Below are positions 17,801 through 25,792 of a stretch of 64,000 nt of DNA, piece after piece. Under the pieces are notes generated by a model. That model worked only from the letters and a program-made list of their open reading frames with translations. It did no database searches and was not told the origin of the DNA. Position 1 is the stretch's first letter; every line of letters starts with the position of its first letter. Position numbers and translations under genes: made by a program. The stretch is from Kribbella sandramycini (lineage in GTDB: Bacteria; Actinomycetota; Actinomycetes; Propionibacteriales; Kribbellaceae): positions 372,001-436,000 of the forward strand of contig NZ_JABJRC010000004.1 in assembly GCF_013131805.1 (NCBI RefSeq), read 5' to 3'.

Positions 17801-18328
17801 CGAGCGGTCGAGGGTCGCGCGGGTGCGTCCGTCCAGCCAGATCTTGCCCTGGTCGGCGGCGCTCTGCCAGAAGGACTTCGCGTCGGACTTGGCGACGCTG
17901 ATCGCACTGCTGCCGACGCTGCTGAGCGTGCGGCGGACGGCGGCGGTCTTCGGGGCCGGGCCGGTGACGATCAGCGGTAGTTGCTGTGTCGCGGCGTCGT
18001 CGTAGCCCTGCGCAACGAGCTCGGTCAGGTTGAACAGCCGCCGGTCGAGCCGGCCCGCGGTGAGCAGCGGGTACGCCGACGCCGGCACCAGGCTCAGGTC
18101 GCCGTCGAACGACCCGAAGTAGTACGGCTCGTCGCCGATCAGCCGGGCCGAGGGCTTACCGCCTGGGCTGGTGGTGAGCTCGGCGACATCCCCGGTGATC
18201 AAGGTGATGCGGTGCGTAATCGACCGCGGGCTCTGCGGAAGAGCCGCTGCAGTGGCCGCCGACGTCAGGGAACCGGCGACCACTACAGCGACGAGGCCTA
18301 GCGCGAGGCGGGAATTTCGGGAAAGCAC
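14840..18328 (-). CDS. Secreted S8 (subtilisin-family) serine protease, multidomain
   Basis: A 1162-residue extracellular protease. Signal peptide (1-29), a propeptide-like region to about residue 180, then the S8 domain with the full triad: D201 (AVLDTGYD), H233 (HGHGTHTA) and S408 (SGTSMATPHVAG), plus oxyanion N329 (AAGNAG). Beyond residue 470 come beta-rich domains, including a protease-associated-like segment (about 740-830) and a long C-terminal region without recognised catalytic motifs. Start is GTG at 18328 with GGGAGGATC upstream. Probably a scavenging exoprotease; the large C-terminus resembles streptomycete S8 proteases. Confidence 0.92.
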   Translation of the reverse strand: MLSRNSRLALGLVAVVVAGSLTSAATAAALPQSPRSITHRITLITGDVAELTTSPGGKPSARLIGDEPYYFGSFDGDLSLVPASAYPLLTAGRLDRRLFNLTELVAQGYDDAATQQLPLIVTGPAPKTAAVRRTLSSVGSSAISVAKSDAKSFWQSAADQGKIWLDGRTRATLDRSTKQIGAPTAWRSGYDGRGVKVAVLDTGYDVAHPDLAPQVVGSQSFIPNETVQDKHGHGTHTASVVAGLGTASAGKRKGVAPGADLLIGKVLDDAGNGSDSEAIAGMEWAVAQGAKVVNMSLGGWPTDGTDPMSQAVDRLAKSSGALFVVAAGNAGAEETVGTPGAATEALTVGAVDRDDSLAKYSSRGPRLGDGAIKPEVTAPGTEIAAARAAGTTGGHVLDRFYTTMSGTSMATPHVAGAAAILAQRHPEWTGAQLKAALTTTAVPTKKARPDEQGLGRIDIPKALDPTILPSTGNLFLGAASKQQIAYRNNSNRPVTLQLSVDARSASGIAAAVAVSPAKLIVPARGTASATVTLDRAKTSPAKYAGVLTARSGATSYRTGLGFAADGRLNKVTVKAIGRNGKPANSGASGVQLWNQATGDVTAIAFDATGSKTVEVPTGRYAVMAYAMGVDEADWTNSVTLLGDPDEWIDGDRAYTFDARRAHKVTVKTPRRAEAQSVGIAWNRQVGARNAVSGWVFNNRVADNVFVQDFAKVANGTFQVVQRWDLAQPELTVDVPGLGRLPSPDKGSFRTPYVGVEKLPLTDKLAGSKGKAVLLRFEGHEQVAEQLRAAKAAGAKLVFMYNEAPGFWSTGADEDIPFYLLRAEQGRQLLALLKKGATSLQLTGLRDATYRYDLAVGPSSVRGPLTYDIARMRPATVTTAYQRNDAWFLHSDQRVAHLPGIATGLTSSREVSGPVTRTDYLATDLRGVTWDEKTAAGEWNESGIESTLPRAYRPGEQVNRSWWEPLMRPAVPAAAGEEADGWPPARFENALRIAMPQYVNGDRTVYGWGDRGDVTAMKLRSNGVELGSADWSVGQFDVPAKAAWYDLTLDQRRGPNSWAKTSTATQTHWRFQSARGRGVLPLIQIDYRRSGELLQLKAAYQPGYRGASVFRTTAEISTDGKTWRRLALDAAGRARVPAAGVSLRVSSADLRGNSIKQTIENAW

Positions 18329-18448
18329 GGGGGGATCCTCCCGACGCCCCGACCCTCGCGAGGCCGTCGGGAAGAGCTTGACAGCCGGTCAGGGCCAACG
18401 GCCACGGGATCTGCTGTCCTACCGCCGCCATGACCGAAAGTAGTCAGC

Positions 18449-19411
18449 TCAGGCGAACCGCTTGGCCACCTGCTCGACGCGGTCGACCAGGTCCAGGTCG
18501 TAGGCGACGCCGGGGATGTAGAAGATCACGTAGTCGGCGCCGGCCTCGAGCGCGGCCTCCACCTTGAGCGCGATCTCGTCCTCGGTGGTGATGTTGTTGT
18601 CCTTGGCGAACCGGTCCCAGCCGATCGGGCCGCGGGCACGCTCGGTGGCCGCCTGCGGGTCGTCGCCCTTGTCGATCGGGAAGACGTTGATCCCGGTCGA
18701 CTTGATGATCTCGTCGTAGTCGCGGCCGAGTTTGTCGCAGTGGCCCTTGAGGATGGCGGCCTTCTCCCGGATCACCTCGGGGTTGCCGCCGCCGATGTTC
18801 GCCGCGTCGGCGTACTGGGCGACCAGTTTCAGCGTGACCTGCGGGCCACCGCCGCCGATCCAGAACTTGGGTTTGGTGTTCCCGGCGCCCTTGGGCAGGT
18901 TGATCGGGCCGTCGATCGAGTGGTGCTTGCCCTGGTAGACCGGGCGGTCCTCGGTCCACATCTTGTGGATGATCTCGGTGGCCTCGCGGAACGCGGCCAT
19001 CCGCGGCTTCACGTCCTGCCACTCGTAGCCGTACGCCTTCCACTCGTGCTCGTACCAGCCCGCGCCGATCCCGGCGTACAGGCGGCCGTGGCTGGCGACG
19101 TCGACGGTGGAGGCGATCTTCGCGTAGAGCGCCGGGTTGCGGTAGCCGTTGCAGCCGACCATCTGGCCGATGTTGACCCGCTTGGTGTCGCGGGCCAGCG
19201 CGGCCGTCGCCGACCAGCACTCGAACGTGGTGTTGTCGCTCGGCTCGGGCACGGTGTGGAAGTGGTCGAACAACCAGATCGAGTCCCAGGACTGCTCGTC
19301 GGCGCGCTTCGCGACCGCCGTCATCGCTTCCCACTGCTCCACCGGATCCGCGATCTGCGCGAGATCCATCTTCCAGCCCTGCGGTACGAAAATGCCGAAA
19401 CGTGTGCTCAT
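18449..19411 (-). CDS. LLM-class oxidoreductase, probably F420-dependent
   Basis: A 320-residue TIM-barrel protein of the bacterial luciferase-like monooxygenase superfamily. FGIFVPQGW at the start, LFDHFHTVP, VASHGRLYAGIGAGWYEHEW and KFWIGGGGPQVTLKLVAQYAD are typical of the F420-using actinobacterial branch. The start at 19411 is preferred to an ATG 9 bp upstream because AAAGGATGG then has proper spacing. Substrate unknown. FMN rather than F420 use cannot be excluded from sequence. Confidence 0.85.
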   Translation of the reverse strand: MSTRFGIFVPQGWKMDLAQIADPVEQWEAMTAVAKRADEQSWDSIWLFDHFHTVPEPSDNTTFECWSATAALARDTKRVNIGQMVGCNGYRNPALYAKIASTVDVASHGRLYAGIGAGWYEHEWKAYGYEWQDVKPRMAAFREATEIIHKMWTEDRPVYQGKHHSIDGPINLPKGAGNTKPKFWIGGGGPQVTLKLVAQYADAANIGGGNPEVIREKAAILKGHCDKLGRDYDEIIKSTGINVFPIDKGDDPQAATERARGPIGWDRFAKDNNITTEDEIALKVEAALEAGADYVIFYIPGVAYDLDLVDRVEQVAKRFA

Positions 19412-19582
19412 GGCCACCATCCTTTCCCCGGGCTCGGGTCAGGGTCCATCACTCCGGTCGCTGAATTTGCACTCAATCAGAGCACCAGAACTTCTGAATC
19501 CTTCGCGGCGTCGTACCGGTAGAGACCACGGGAGGCAGCCATCACGTTCGACGAGCTCTTCGACCTGGCCGCGCCACAGATC

Positions 19583-20242
19583 ATGGCCGGTACCCACGCG
19601 CGGGACGAGCCGCCGGTTGCGGGCGGCCGATGGCCGTTGTCGGTGGTGTTCCGGCCGACGGGCCAGGTGGCCGATCTGCTGGATGCCCTCACGATCCAAG
19701 CGTCGCTGCTGGCTGGGCGCCACCACTGGCAGACCGGGCAGCTCGGATCGGCGCATCTGACCGTTCGCGCGCTCGAAGGTTTCCGGGCCGAGGTGCCGGA
19801 CGACGATCCGGCCGTCGCTCGCTACGAAGCCGCCGTCCGCCGGGCCGGCCAGGCGCTCGCGGCGAGTACGCCGTTCCGGTTCGCGGTCACCGGCCTGACC
19901 CTGACCCCGGGGTCGGTGATGGCGAGCGCCTTCCCGATCGGCCCGGCCGCGGACGAGTTCATGGATCGGCTCGCGCTCGCGCTCGGGCCGGACGACTGGT
20001 TCGAGCGGCCGCACGGGCGGCGCGACATCTGGTACCTGAACCTGCTGCACTTCACCGGCGACATCATCGATCCGCGCGGGTTGGTCAAGTGGGTCGGCGA
20101 TCGGCGGACGCGGGACGTCGGGGAGCTGTCGATCGCGGCGCCCGAGCTGGTCCGGTTCCGGCTGGTGGACGGCGTCCGGCCGGCCATGCGACCGGAGCCG
20201 GTCGGCCGTTATGCTCCGATCTCGGAGATTTCTTCGCAATAG
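19583..20242 (+). CDS. Probable 2H phosphoesterase-fold protein (LigT/2'-5' RNA ligase-like); start uncertain
   Basis: A 219-residue protein not matching a named family at sight, but with two H-x-T motifs about 110 residues apart: SAHLTVRAL (near residue 57) and LLHFTGDI (near residue 155). That spacing is the signature of 2H phosphoesterases. Coding character continues upstream of ATG 19583: the frame is open from 19523, and GGAGG at 19531 is followed 5 nt later by ATC (19541), with no ATG, GTG or TTG between. Either a rare ATC start is used or the upstream part is untranslated. It ends 16 bp before the next SDR gene, same strand. Confidence 0.6.
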   Translation: MAGTHARDEPPVAGGRWPLSVVFRPTGQVADLLDALTIQASLLAGRHHWQTGQLGSAHLTVRALEGFRAEVPDDDPAVARYEAAVRRAGQALAASTPFRFAVTGLTLTPGSVMASAFPIGPAADEFMDRLALALGPDDWFERPHGRRDIWYLNLLHFTGDIIDPRGLVKWVGDRRTRDVGELSIAAPELVRFRLVDGVRPAMRPEPVGRYAPISEISSQ

Positions 20243-20258
20243 CGAAAGGTGGTCCCGG

Positions 20259-20981
20259 ATGACCGCGGTGGTGGTCGGGGGTGGGGGCGGGATCGGCGGC
20301 GCCTGCGCGCGGGTGCTCGCGGAGCGGCACGGGCCGGTGCTGTGCGTCGATCGGGATCTGGACGCCGCGACGCGGACGGCGTCCGAAGTCGGCGGGGTAG
20401 CGCTGGCGGCGGACGCGGGTACGGCCGACTTCGGGAGCGTGGTCGGCGCGGCGGCCCGGGAGCTGGGGCCGGTGGGGTGTGCGGTGTACGCCGTCGCGTA
20501 CGAGGAGCACACGCCGGCGGTGGAGCTGAGCCGGGAGTCGCTGCTGCGGAGCCTGACGGTTGGGCCGGTGGGCGCGTTCGAGTTCTTCCGCGCGCTGACG
20601 CCGGCCGCGGGGGCGTCGTACGTCGCGATCGGGTCGCTGCACGAGACGCAACCGTTCGCGAACTGTCTGGGGTACAACGCCGCGCACGGCGCGCTCGGGC
20701 AGGTCGTTCGCACGCTGGCGCACGAGTGGGCCGATCGGGGGATTCGCGTGAACGCCGTCGTACCGGGGTGGATCGCGACGCCTGGTGAGGAGGTTTTCCA
20801 CGGCGCCGGCCAGTTGGCCGCGGCCGGGAAGCTGCTGCCGTTCGGGCGGCACGGCCGGCCGGAGGAGATCGCGGCCGCCGTCGCCTTCCTCGCGTCGGAG
20901 GCGGCGGGTTACATCTCCGGCTCCTCCCTCACTGTGGACGGCGCGCTGTCCACCTCACTCGCTCGGCTCCGGGGGGTCTGA
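20259..20981 (+). CDS. SDR-family oxidoreductase with atypical active site
   Basis: A 240-residue Rossmann protein. The dinucleotide loop VVGGGGGIGGACA is at the N-terminus and the C-terminal SDR pattern PGWIATP / GRPEEIAAAVAFLASEAAGYISG is complete. The catalytic Tyr is present (Y139 in GYNAAHGAL) but the lysine four residues later is His (H143), and the serine position is ambiguous (GSLHETQP). Such a Y-x3-H site suggests altered or lost dehydrogenase activity. ATG at 20259 follows GAAAGGTGG. It is 16 bp from the 2H-like gene and 2 bp before the PIG-L gene, so the three are probably co-transcribed. Confidence 0.85.
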   Translation: MTAVVVGGGGGIGGACARVLAERHGPVLCVDRDLDAATRTASEVGGVALAADAGTADFGSVVGAAARELGPVGCAVYAVAYEEHTPAVELSRESLLRSLTVGPVGAFEFFRALTPAAGASYVAIGSLHETQPFANCLGYNAAHGALGQVVRTLAHEWADRGIRVNAVVPGWIATPGEEVFHGAGQLAAAGKLLPFGRHGRPEEIAAAVAFLASEAAGYISGSSLTVDGALSTSLARLRGV

Positions 20982-20983
20982 TC

Positions 20984-21706
20984 ATGAAGTACGTCTGCGT
21001 TTTCGCCCACCCTGACGACGAGATGCGCTGCCTGGGCACGCTGCTCCGCCTCCACGCAGCCGGCCACGAACTCGCCTTCGTCACCATCACCACCGGCGAC
21101 AAAGGGCTCCCCTTCCACCCGCCCGAGGACCAGGCCCGCGCCGCCGAGATCCGCACGGCTGAGATGCAGGAGGTCGCGGCCCACTTCGACGCCGAGTACA
21201 TCTCCCTGGGCCGCGAGGACGGTTTCGTCATCGAGGACGCCGACCTGCGCGCCGACCTGATCCGGACCCTCCGCCACCTGAACGCCGAAGTCCTCTTCAC
21301 CCACTGGACCACCGACTACAACCCCGACCACACCCTCACCGCCAAACTCACCACCGACGCCGCCCTCCTGGCGCCCCTCTCCTCCTTCGCCCCCACCCCC
21401 AACCCGCTCCCCCACACCCCCCGCATCTGGCACGTCGACCCCGGCCCCGGCCACGCCTTCGAACCCACCCACTTCGTCGCCTTCACCCCCACCCAAGCCA
21501 CCCGCAAAGCCGCCCTCATCCGCCTCCACCGCTCCCAAATGGACGTCATGCGCACCCTCTCCGGCGGCGAGGACTACGCCGACCACCAAGCCGACCACGA
21601 CCGCACCACCGGCCGCCGCCTCCAAGTCCCCCACGCCGAATCCTTCCGCCCCTCCCTCACCGACCGCCGGATCCCCTGGCCCTCAGACCTCCCACCCCAG
21701 CTGTAA
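20984..21706 (+). CDS. PIG-L/LmbE-family deacetylase
   Basis: A 240-residue zinc-dependent N-deacetylase-like enzyme. The metal site AHPDDE lies at residues 8-13 and a later Asp/His site in DYNPDHTLT. The family removes acetyl groups from N-acetylglucosamine-type sugars (MshB, BshB, GlcNAc-PI de-N-acetylase). It is not obviously MshB, which is longer and has other conserved blocks. Third gene of the 19.5-21.7 kb unit. Codon use is strongly C-ending toward its 3' end, and the same is true on the opposite strand for the convergent gene. Confidence 0.88.
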   Translation: MKYVCVFAHPDDEMRCLGTLLRLHAAGHELAFVTITTGDKGLPFHPPEDQARAAEIRTAEMQEVAAHFDAEYISLGREDGFVIEDADLRADLIRTLRHLNAEVLFTHWTTDYNPDHTLTAKLTTDAALLAPLSSFAPTPNPLPHTPRIWHVDPGPGHAFEPTHFVAFTPTQATRKAALIRLHRSQMDVMRTLSGGEDYADHQADHDRTTGRRLQVPHAESFRPSLTDRRIPWPSDLPPQL

Positions 21707-21709
21707 CCC

Positions 21710-22858
21710 TCAAGCGATGCGGTATGTGGCGATGACTTCGGGGTTGGGGGTTACGCCTAGGCCGGGGGTGGTGGGGAGGTGGATGTGGCCGTCGTGGAAG
21801 GGGAGGGGGGTGGCTAGGTCTCGGGTGATGGGGGCTGTGGAGACGTTGTATTCGAGGAGGGTGGGGGTGGGGAGCCAGGCGGCGGCTTGGGCGGTGGCGG
21901 CGGTGAGGAGGGGGGTGGTCCAGGCGTGTGGGACGAGGCGGCGGCCGGCGGCGGTGGCTCGGGGGGCGAGGGAGTGGAGGGTGGTGAAGCCGCCGCAACG
22001 GGAGAGATCGGGTTGGAGGATGGCGATACCGGGTTCGGAGAGCAGGTCGGTGAACTCGTCGGCGGCCAGCTGTTCACCGGTGGCGACGGGGAGGCCGGTG
22101 TCCCGGCCCAGGCGGGCGATGTCACGCCATCGATCAGCCGGGAAGGGCTCCTCGATCCAGTACGGGTTCAGATCTTCCAACGAGCTGACGAACCGGCGGA
22201 CGGCGTTGTAGTCGCCGTCCAGATAACCGTCGACCATGAGGTGGACGTCGGGGCCGGCTTCCGCGCGCGCGGCCGCAAGGAGCGCCCGGTCGCGGGTGAG
22301 GTCGGAACCCCACGGCCCCCAGCCGAACTTGATCGCGCGGAACCCGCGGTCCAGGTACGAACGAGTGGCGGCGCGCATCTCGTCGGGCGTCGCACGGAAG
22401 AGCGTGCTGGCGTACGCGAGCACCCGGTCCCGGCGCCGCCCACCGAGCAGGTCGGCAACCGGCAAACCGGACAAGCGGCCACAGATGTCCCACACCGCAA
22501 CATCGATCCCGCTGATCGCATGCAGAGCCGGGCCACGCCGTCCGTGGTACCAGGAGTGCTGATACAGCCGCTCCCACAGCGCAGTCCGGTCCCACACCCG
22601 CTGCCCGACCGCAGCGTCGCGCAGCCCGGCGCAGAACGCCGGAATATGCGACACCGCCTCGACAATCGCCTTCACCACCCACGGATGCGAGTCGACATCG
22701 CCGTACCCCTCGACGCCCGCATCCGTCGCCACGCGAATCAAACACGTATGCCGGGGCCCGGCCCGCTCGTCATCCCCGAGCCGGGTCCCGTACTCGATAC
22801 CGTTGTCCAGCACGATCACCTCGACATCGGTGATCCGCGCGTCAGTCGATGTGTTCAC
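21710..22858 (-). CDS. Enolase-superfamily enzyme, mandelate racemase/acid sugar dehydratase group
   Basis: A 382-residue MR/MLE-type enzyme. The capping domain is followed by a barrel with AIKFGWGPWG (K region), metal ligands in MVDGYL (Asp), WIEEPFP (Glu) and VATGEQ (Glu), and a catalytic His in VPHAWTTPL. These fit a proton-abstracting acid-sugar dehydratase or epimerase; the substrate is not predictable. Its ATG overlaps the GH20 gene stop by 4 bp, so the two are translationally coupled, suggesting it acts on a sugar or derivative from the same glycan. Confidence 0.85.
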   Translation of the reverse strand: MNTSTDARITDVEVIVLDNGIEYGTRLGDDERAGPRHTCLIRVATDAGVEGYGDVDSHPWVVKAIVEAVSHIPAFCAGLRDAAVGQRVWDRTALWERLYQHSWYHGRRGPALHAISGIDVAVWDICGRLSGLPVADLLGGRRRDRVLAYASTLFRATPDEMRAATRSYLDRGFRAIKFGWGPWGSDLTRDRALLAAARAEAGPDVHLMVDGYLDGDYNAVRRFVSSLEDLNPYWIEEPFPADRWRDIARLGRDTGLPVATGEQLAADEFTDLLSEPGIAILQPDLSRCGGFTTLHSLAPRATAAGRRLVPHAWTTPLLTAATAQAAAWLPTPTLLEYNVSTAPITRDLATPLPFHDGHIHLPTTPGLGVTPNPEVIATYRIA

Positions 22859-25605
22859 GCCTCAGCGAACACCACATCGGCGAAATAGTTGCGGTTCTGG
22901 TAAGACAACGTCGGGAAGTCCCCCGCCCGCAACGCGTACAACCCAGGCCCACTCGTGATCAACGCGCCGTTCTCCCGCGCAGCCGCCAGCCCGTTCTCGG
23001 TCGCGCTGTACCCGCCACCAGAGCTGTACGACACGACGTACGACGTCCCGGCCGTGATCGACACCGCCTGCCCGAAGCGCACCTCCTGCCACCCGGATCC
23101 GGACTCACCGACAAACGTCGCAGTAGCCAGCTTCTGACCCGAAGCACTCCACAACGTCCCCGTATGCGTCCCGGTGTTGTGCGTCCCCTTGAAGAACCGC
23201 ACCCCCTGCACCGCGCCGTCCTTCGAACTGCTGAACTTCAGCCCCATCTCCAGCGACGTCGCCTCGGTCGCCCCGAACACCGGCGCCTCACCGACGTTGA
23301 AGACGGTGTAGGTCTCCGGCTGGAAGATCACATCGGCCCAGTAGTTCGTGTTCAGGTGAATCTGGTTCGGGTACGACGTCGGCCCGTACGCGAAGAACCC
23401 GGCGCCGGTCGGCGTGTGCAGTACGCCGTTGTCCTGCGTCCGGCCGTCGAAGTAGTGGTGGTTGTACCCGAACGTCCCGTTCGGCGAGTGGTACGAGATC
23501 GTGTAGTTGCCACCGGCATCGATCCGGACCGGCTCCGCGAACCGCGCCTCCTGCCACCCCGCGGCGCTCTCGTTCCCGAAACTGGCCGTCGCCAGCTTGT
23601 CTCCGGACGGCGACCACAGACTGCCCGTGTGCGGCACGTTGTCACCCGGCGCCTTGTAGAACTTGGCGCCCAGCACCAGCCCCGGCCGGTCGACCCGGAA
23701 TCGCACCCCCAGCTCGGTCTCCCGCGCGTCCGAGTAGTACTCGACGGCGGGCCCGTCCTCCTCGTTCCACAAGGACCGCGGATACGCGAGACTCGGCCGC
23801 TGCGCGACCGTGAACCGCCACTCCCCGGTGATCCATTTCCCGTCGGTGTCCCGGGCCTGGAAGCTCATCCCGCAGCTCTGCCCGTACCGCCACGGCGCGG
23901 CCGGCGTGAACGTCGCCGTCCGGGTCGCCGGGTCGAACGTCGTCTGCCCCGGGGTCCCCGCCTCGATCCCGCCCTCACGCAGCGAGACGGACGCCGGATC
24001 GACGTCGTCGTAGAACACGACCTGCGGCTTACGCTGCGGCCAGACCGTCGTGGCGCCGTGCACCGGCGAGACCCGGCGCCGGCCGACCGGGTACTGCGGT
24101 GGCCGCCCGACCTGGTTGATCAGCGTGGGGAAGCCGTCGGCGTACCGCGGGAAGGGGAACGGCGAGCCCCAGAGGATCTGCGCCAGCGAGCGGAACGGCT
24201 GCCGCAGGTTGTTGGACTGGATCTCCTCGGCCTCCGTGGCCGGCAACGTCCACAGGTGCAGCTTGGCGCCGCGCAGTCCGCGATGGTTCTTGTCGACCTC
24301 CTGGCCGGGAAAGGCGCCCGGGTGGAACCGGTTGTAGATCGCCTCCGGGTCCGGGAAGCGGCCGTTCGGCAGATTCGGCGGGTTGGGCGGGTCGTAGTAG
24401 AGGAAGTCGCCGTTGGAGTTGTGCAGCAGATATCCGGCGTCAAGGAGCTCGGCCGGCGTCTTGCGGCCCGGCCAGGTCACCCAGTGCTCCAGGATGATGT
24501 TCTGGTTCAGCGGCGCCCGCTTGATGCTGGTCAGCAGTCCGTCGCTCCAGACCCGCAACTGCTTGCCGTGCGCGCGGACGGTCTCGTTCATCTGGTTCAG
24601 GAACCCGGTGAAGATGTCGACCGGGTTCGCGTCGGCGCCGTACCGCTGCTTGGCGCTCTGCCCGAGCTGCGGATAACGCGCGTACTCGACGGTGAAGTTC
24701 GGATCGCCGTCCAGCCGGGTCAGGTATTCGTCGGCGCCGAGATGCCAGTACGGCGTGTCGAACTCGTCCAGGTACTTCTCGAACAACCCCCGCGCGAACG
24801 GGTACGCCTCGTCCTTGCTCAGGTCGAGATCACCCCGCCCCGGCAGGCCCATCCCCGGGGTCAGCAGCCGCTCCATGTGCCCCGGCATGTTGACCTGCGG
24901 GACGAGCGCGATGTTGTACTTCCTGGCGTACGCCGCGATCTCCTTCAGCTGCGCCAGCGACGTCGTCGACTCGTACCCGACGTACACCCAGAGCATGTTC
25001 AGCTTCAGATAGGCCAGCTCGTTGATCTGCCCCTGCCACCACTGCATGGTGTAGTGCCGCGCCGAGTTCGCGACCAGGAACCCGCGCTCGGGGTACTTCG
25101 GCCAGTCCCGGACCAGCCCGGCCGGCACCGTCGCCGCCTGCCGCAACCACTGCAGGATCGTCTGGACGCCGTGCATCACCCCGGCCGGCGTACCGCGCAG
25201 CCGCAGCGCCGCGCCGACCTCGATCTCGTATCCCTCGAGGTTCTGGTTCGGCGGGGCGCCCAGGCTGAGCACGAGGTCACCGGCCGCGGGCGCCGGCGTC
25301 TCCTGCGTCTCGACCTGGACCGTCCGCTTCAGCAGCGTGCCGAGATCCTCCTGCAGGACGACCTTCGGCCGGATCAGCTGCGCCGCGTCGGCACTCCGCA
25401 CGATGATCCGGATCGGCTGCCCGGGCGCCGGCAGCTCGTACGCCGGTCCGGTTCGGGCCGTCCACTCCTGCAGCGCGGGGATCGTCTGCTTCGGCACGTC
25501 GAGCACCTGTCGCACCCCCGCCTGCGCGGTCGAGCTCCCCGCGGTCACCCCCGTGGCAAGCGCCACACCACCGGTCAGGGCGAGGAAGTTCCTTCTGCTG
25601 GTCAT
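22855..25605 (-). CDS. Secreted GH20 beta-N-acetylhexosaminidase with two C-terminal DUF4082 domains
   Basis: A 916-residue exported glycosidase. A Tat-like signal (TSRRNFLALTGG) is followed by a GH20b-type N-domain and the GH20 barrel with the catalytic Asp-Glu pair D292-E293 in HLGADEYL (substrate-assisted mechanism). After the barrel come an Ig-like (Big_5-type) domain (about 515-615) and two tandem DUF4082 modules (about 635-775 and 780-916) that resemble each other closely and may bind carbohydrate. It is followed by the overlapping MR-type gene and is divergent from the GH3 gene; palindromes lie in the shared 284-bp promoter region. Confidence 0.9.
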   Translation of the reverse strand: MTSRRNFLALTGGVALATGVTAGSSTAQAGVRQVLDVPKQTIPALQEWTARTGPAYELPAPGQPIRIIVRSADAAQLIRPKVVLQEDLGTLLKRTVQVETQETPAPAAGDLVLSLGAPPNQNLEGYEIEVGAALRLRGTPAGVMHGVQTILQWLRQAATVPAGLVRDWPKYPERGFLVANSARHYTMQWWQGQINELAYLKLNMLWVYVGYESTTSLAQLKEIAAYARKYNIALVPQVNMPGHMERLLTPGMGLPGRGDLDLSKDEAYPFARGLFEKYLDEFDTPYWHLGADEYLTRLDGDPNFTVEYARYPQLGQSAKQRYGADANPVDIFTGFLNQMNETVRAHGKQLRVWSDGLLTSIKRAPLNQNIILEHWVTWPGRKTPAELLDAGYLLHNSNGDFLYYDPPNPPNLPNGRFPDPEAIYNRFHPGAFPGQEVDKNHRGLRGAKLHLWTLPATEAEEIQSNNLRQPFRSLAQILWGSPFPFPRYADGFPTLINQVGRPPQYPVGRRRVSPVHGATTVWPQRKPQVVFYDDVDPASVSLREGGIEAGTPGQTTFDPATRTATFTPAAPWRYGQSCGMSFQARDTDGKWITGEWRFTVAQRPSLAYPRSLWNEEDGPAVEYYSDARETELGVRFRVDRPGLVLGAKFYKAPGDNVPHTGSLWSPSGDKLATASFGNESAAGWQEARFAEPVRIDAGGNYTISYHSPNGTFGYNHHYFDGRTQDNGVLHTPTGAGFFAYGPTSYPNQIHLNTNYWADVIFQPETYTVFNVGEAPVFGATEATSLEMGLKFSSSKDGAVQGVRFFKGTHNTGTHTGTLWSASGQKLATATFVGESGSGWQEVRFGQAVSITAGTSYVVSYSSGGGYSATENGLAAARENGALITSGPGLYALRAGDFPTLSYQNRNYFADVVFAEA

Positions 25606-25634
25606 CCGTCACTCTTCCTTGGGACATACCGGTC

Positions 25635-25654
25635 CGATCCGGAAATCCGGATCG
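25635..25654. promoter_or_regulatory. Palindrome upstream of the GH20 gene (candidate operator)
   Basis: Perfect inverted repeat CGATCCGGA-AA-TCCGGATCG, 30 bp upstream of the GH20 start codon. A second, shorter inverted repeat (CTTCGA-AATA-TCGAAG, 25681-25696) lies further upstream. Size and position suit repressor binding; the protein is unknown. Confidence 0.5.
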
Positions 25655-25782
25655 CACCCTGGGCGGCAAGATCGTTGAAGCTTCGAAATATCGAAGACAA
25701 CTCTCCATATATGAGCATGGTCGGCAATCCGGGCGCAAGGAAACGCCGGGCTGTACGACGGTGGTCGAAAGGGTGGCCCGTG

Positions 25783-25792
25783 AGAGCGCTCT
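25783..25792. promoter_or_regulatory. LacI/CebR-like operator core upstream of the GH3 gene
   Basis: The palindrome AGAGCGCTCT lies 98 bp before the GH3 start. Its GAGCGCTC core matches the known CebR operator core (TGGGAGCGCTCCCA) that controls cello-oligosaccharide use in Streptomyces. A separate perfect 18-bp GC-only palindrome at 25853-25870 sits just before the ribosome site and may be structural. The regulator is not encoded in this window. Confidence 0.55.

Noticed and set aside
15809-17980. 723-codon plus-strand open frame
   Set aside because: Antisense shadow of the S8 protease gene; Gly/Arg-rich with no family features.
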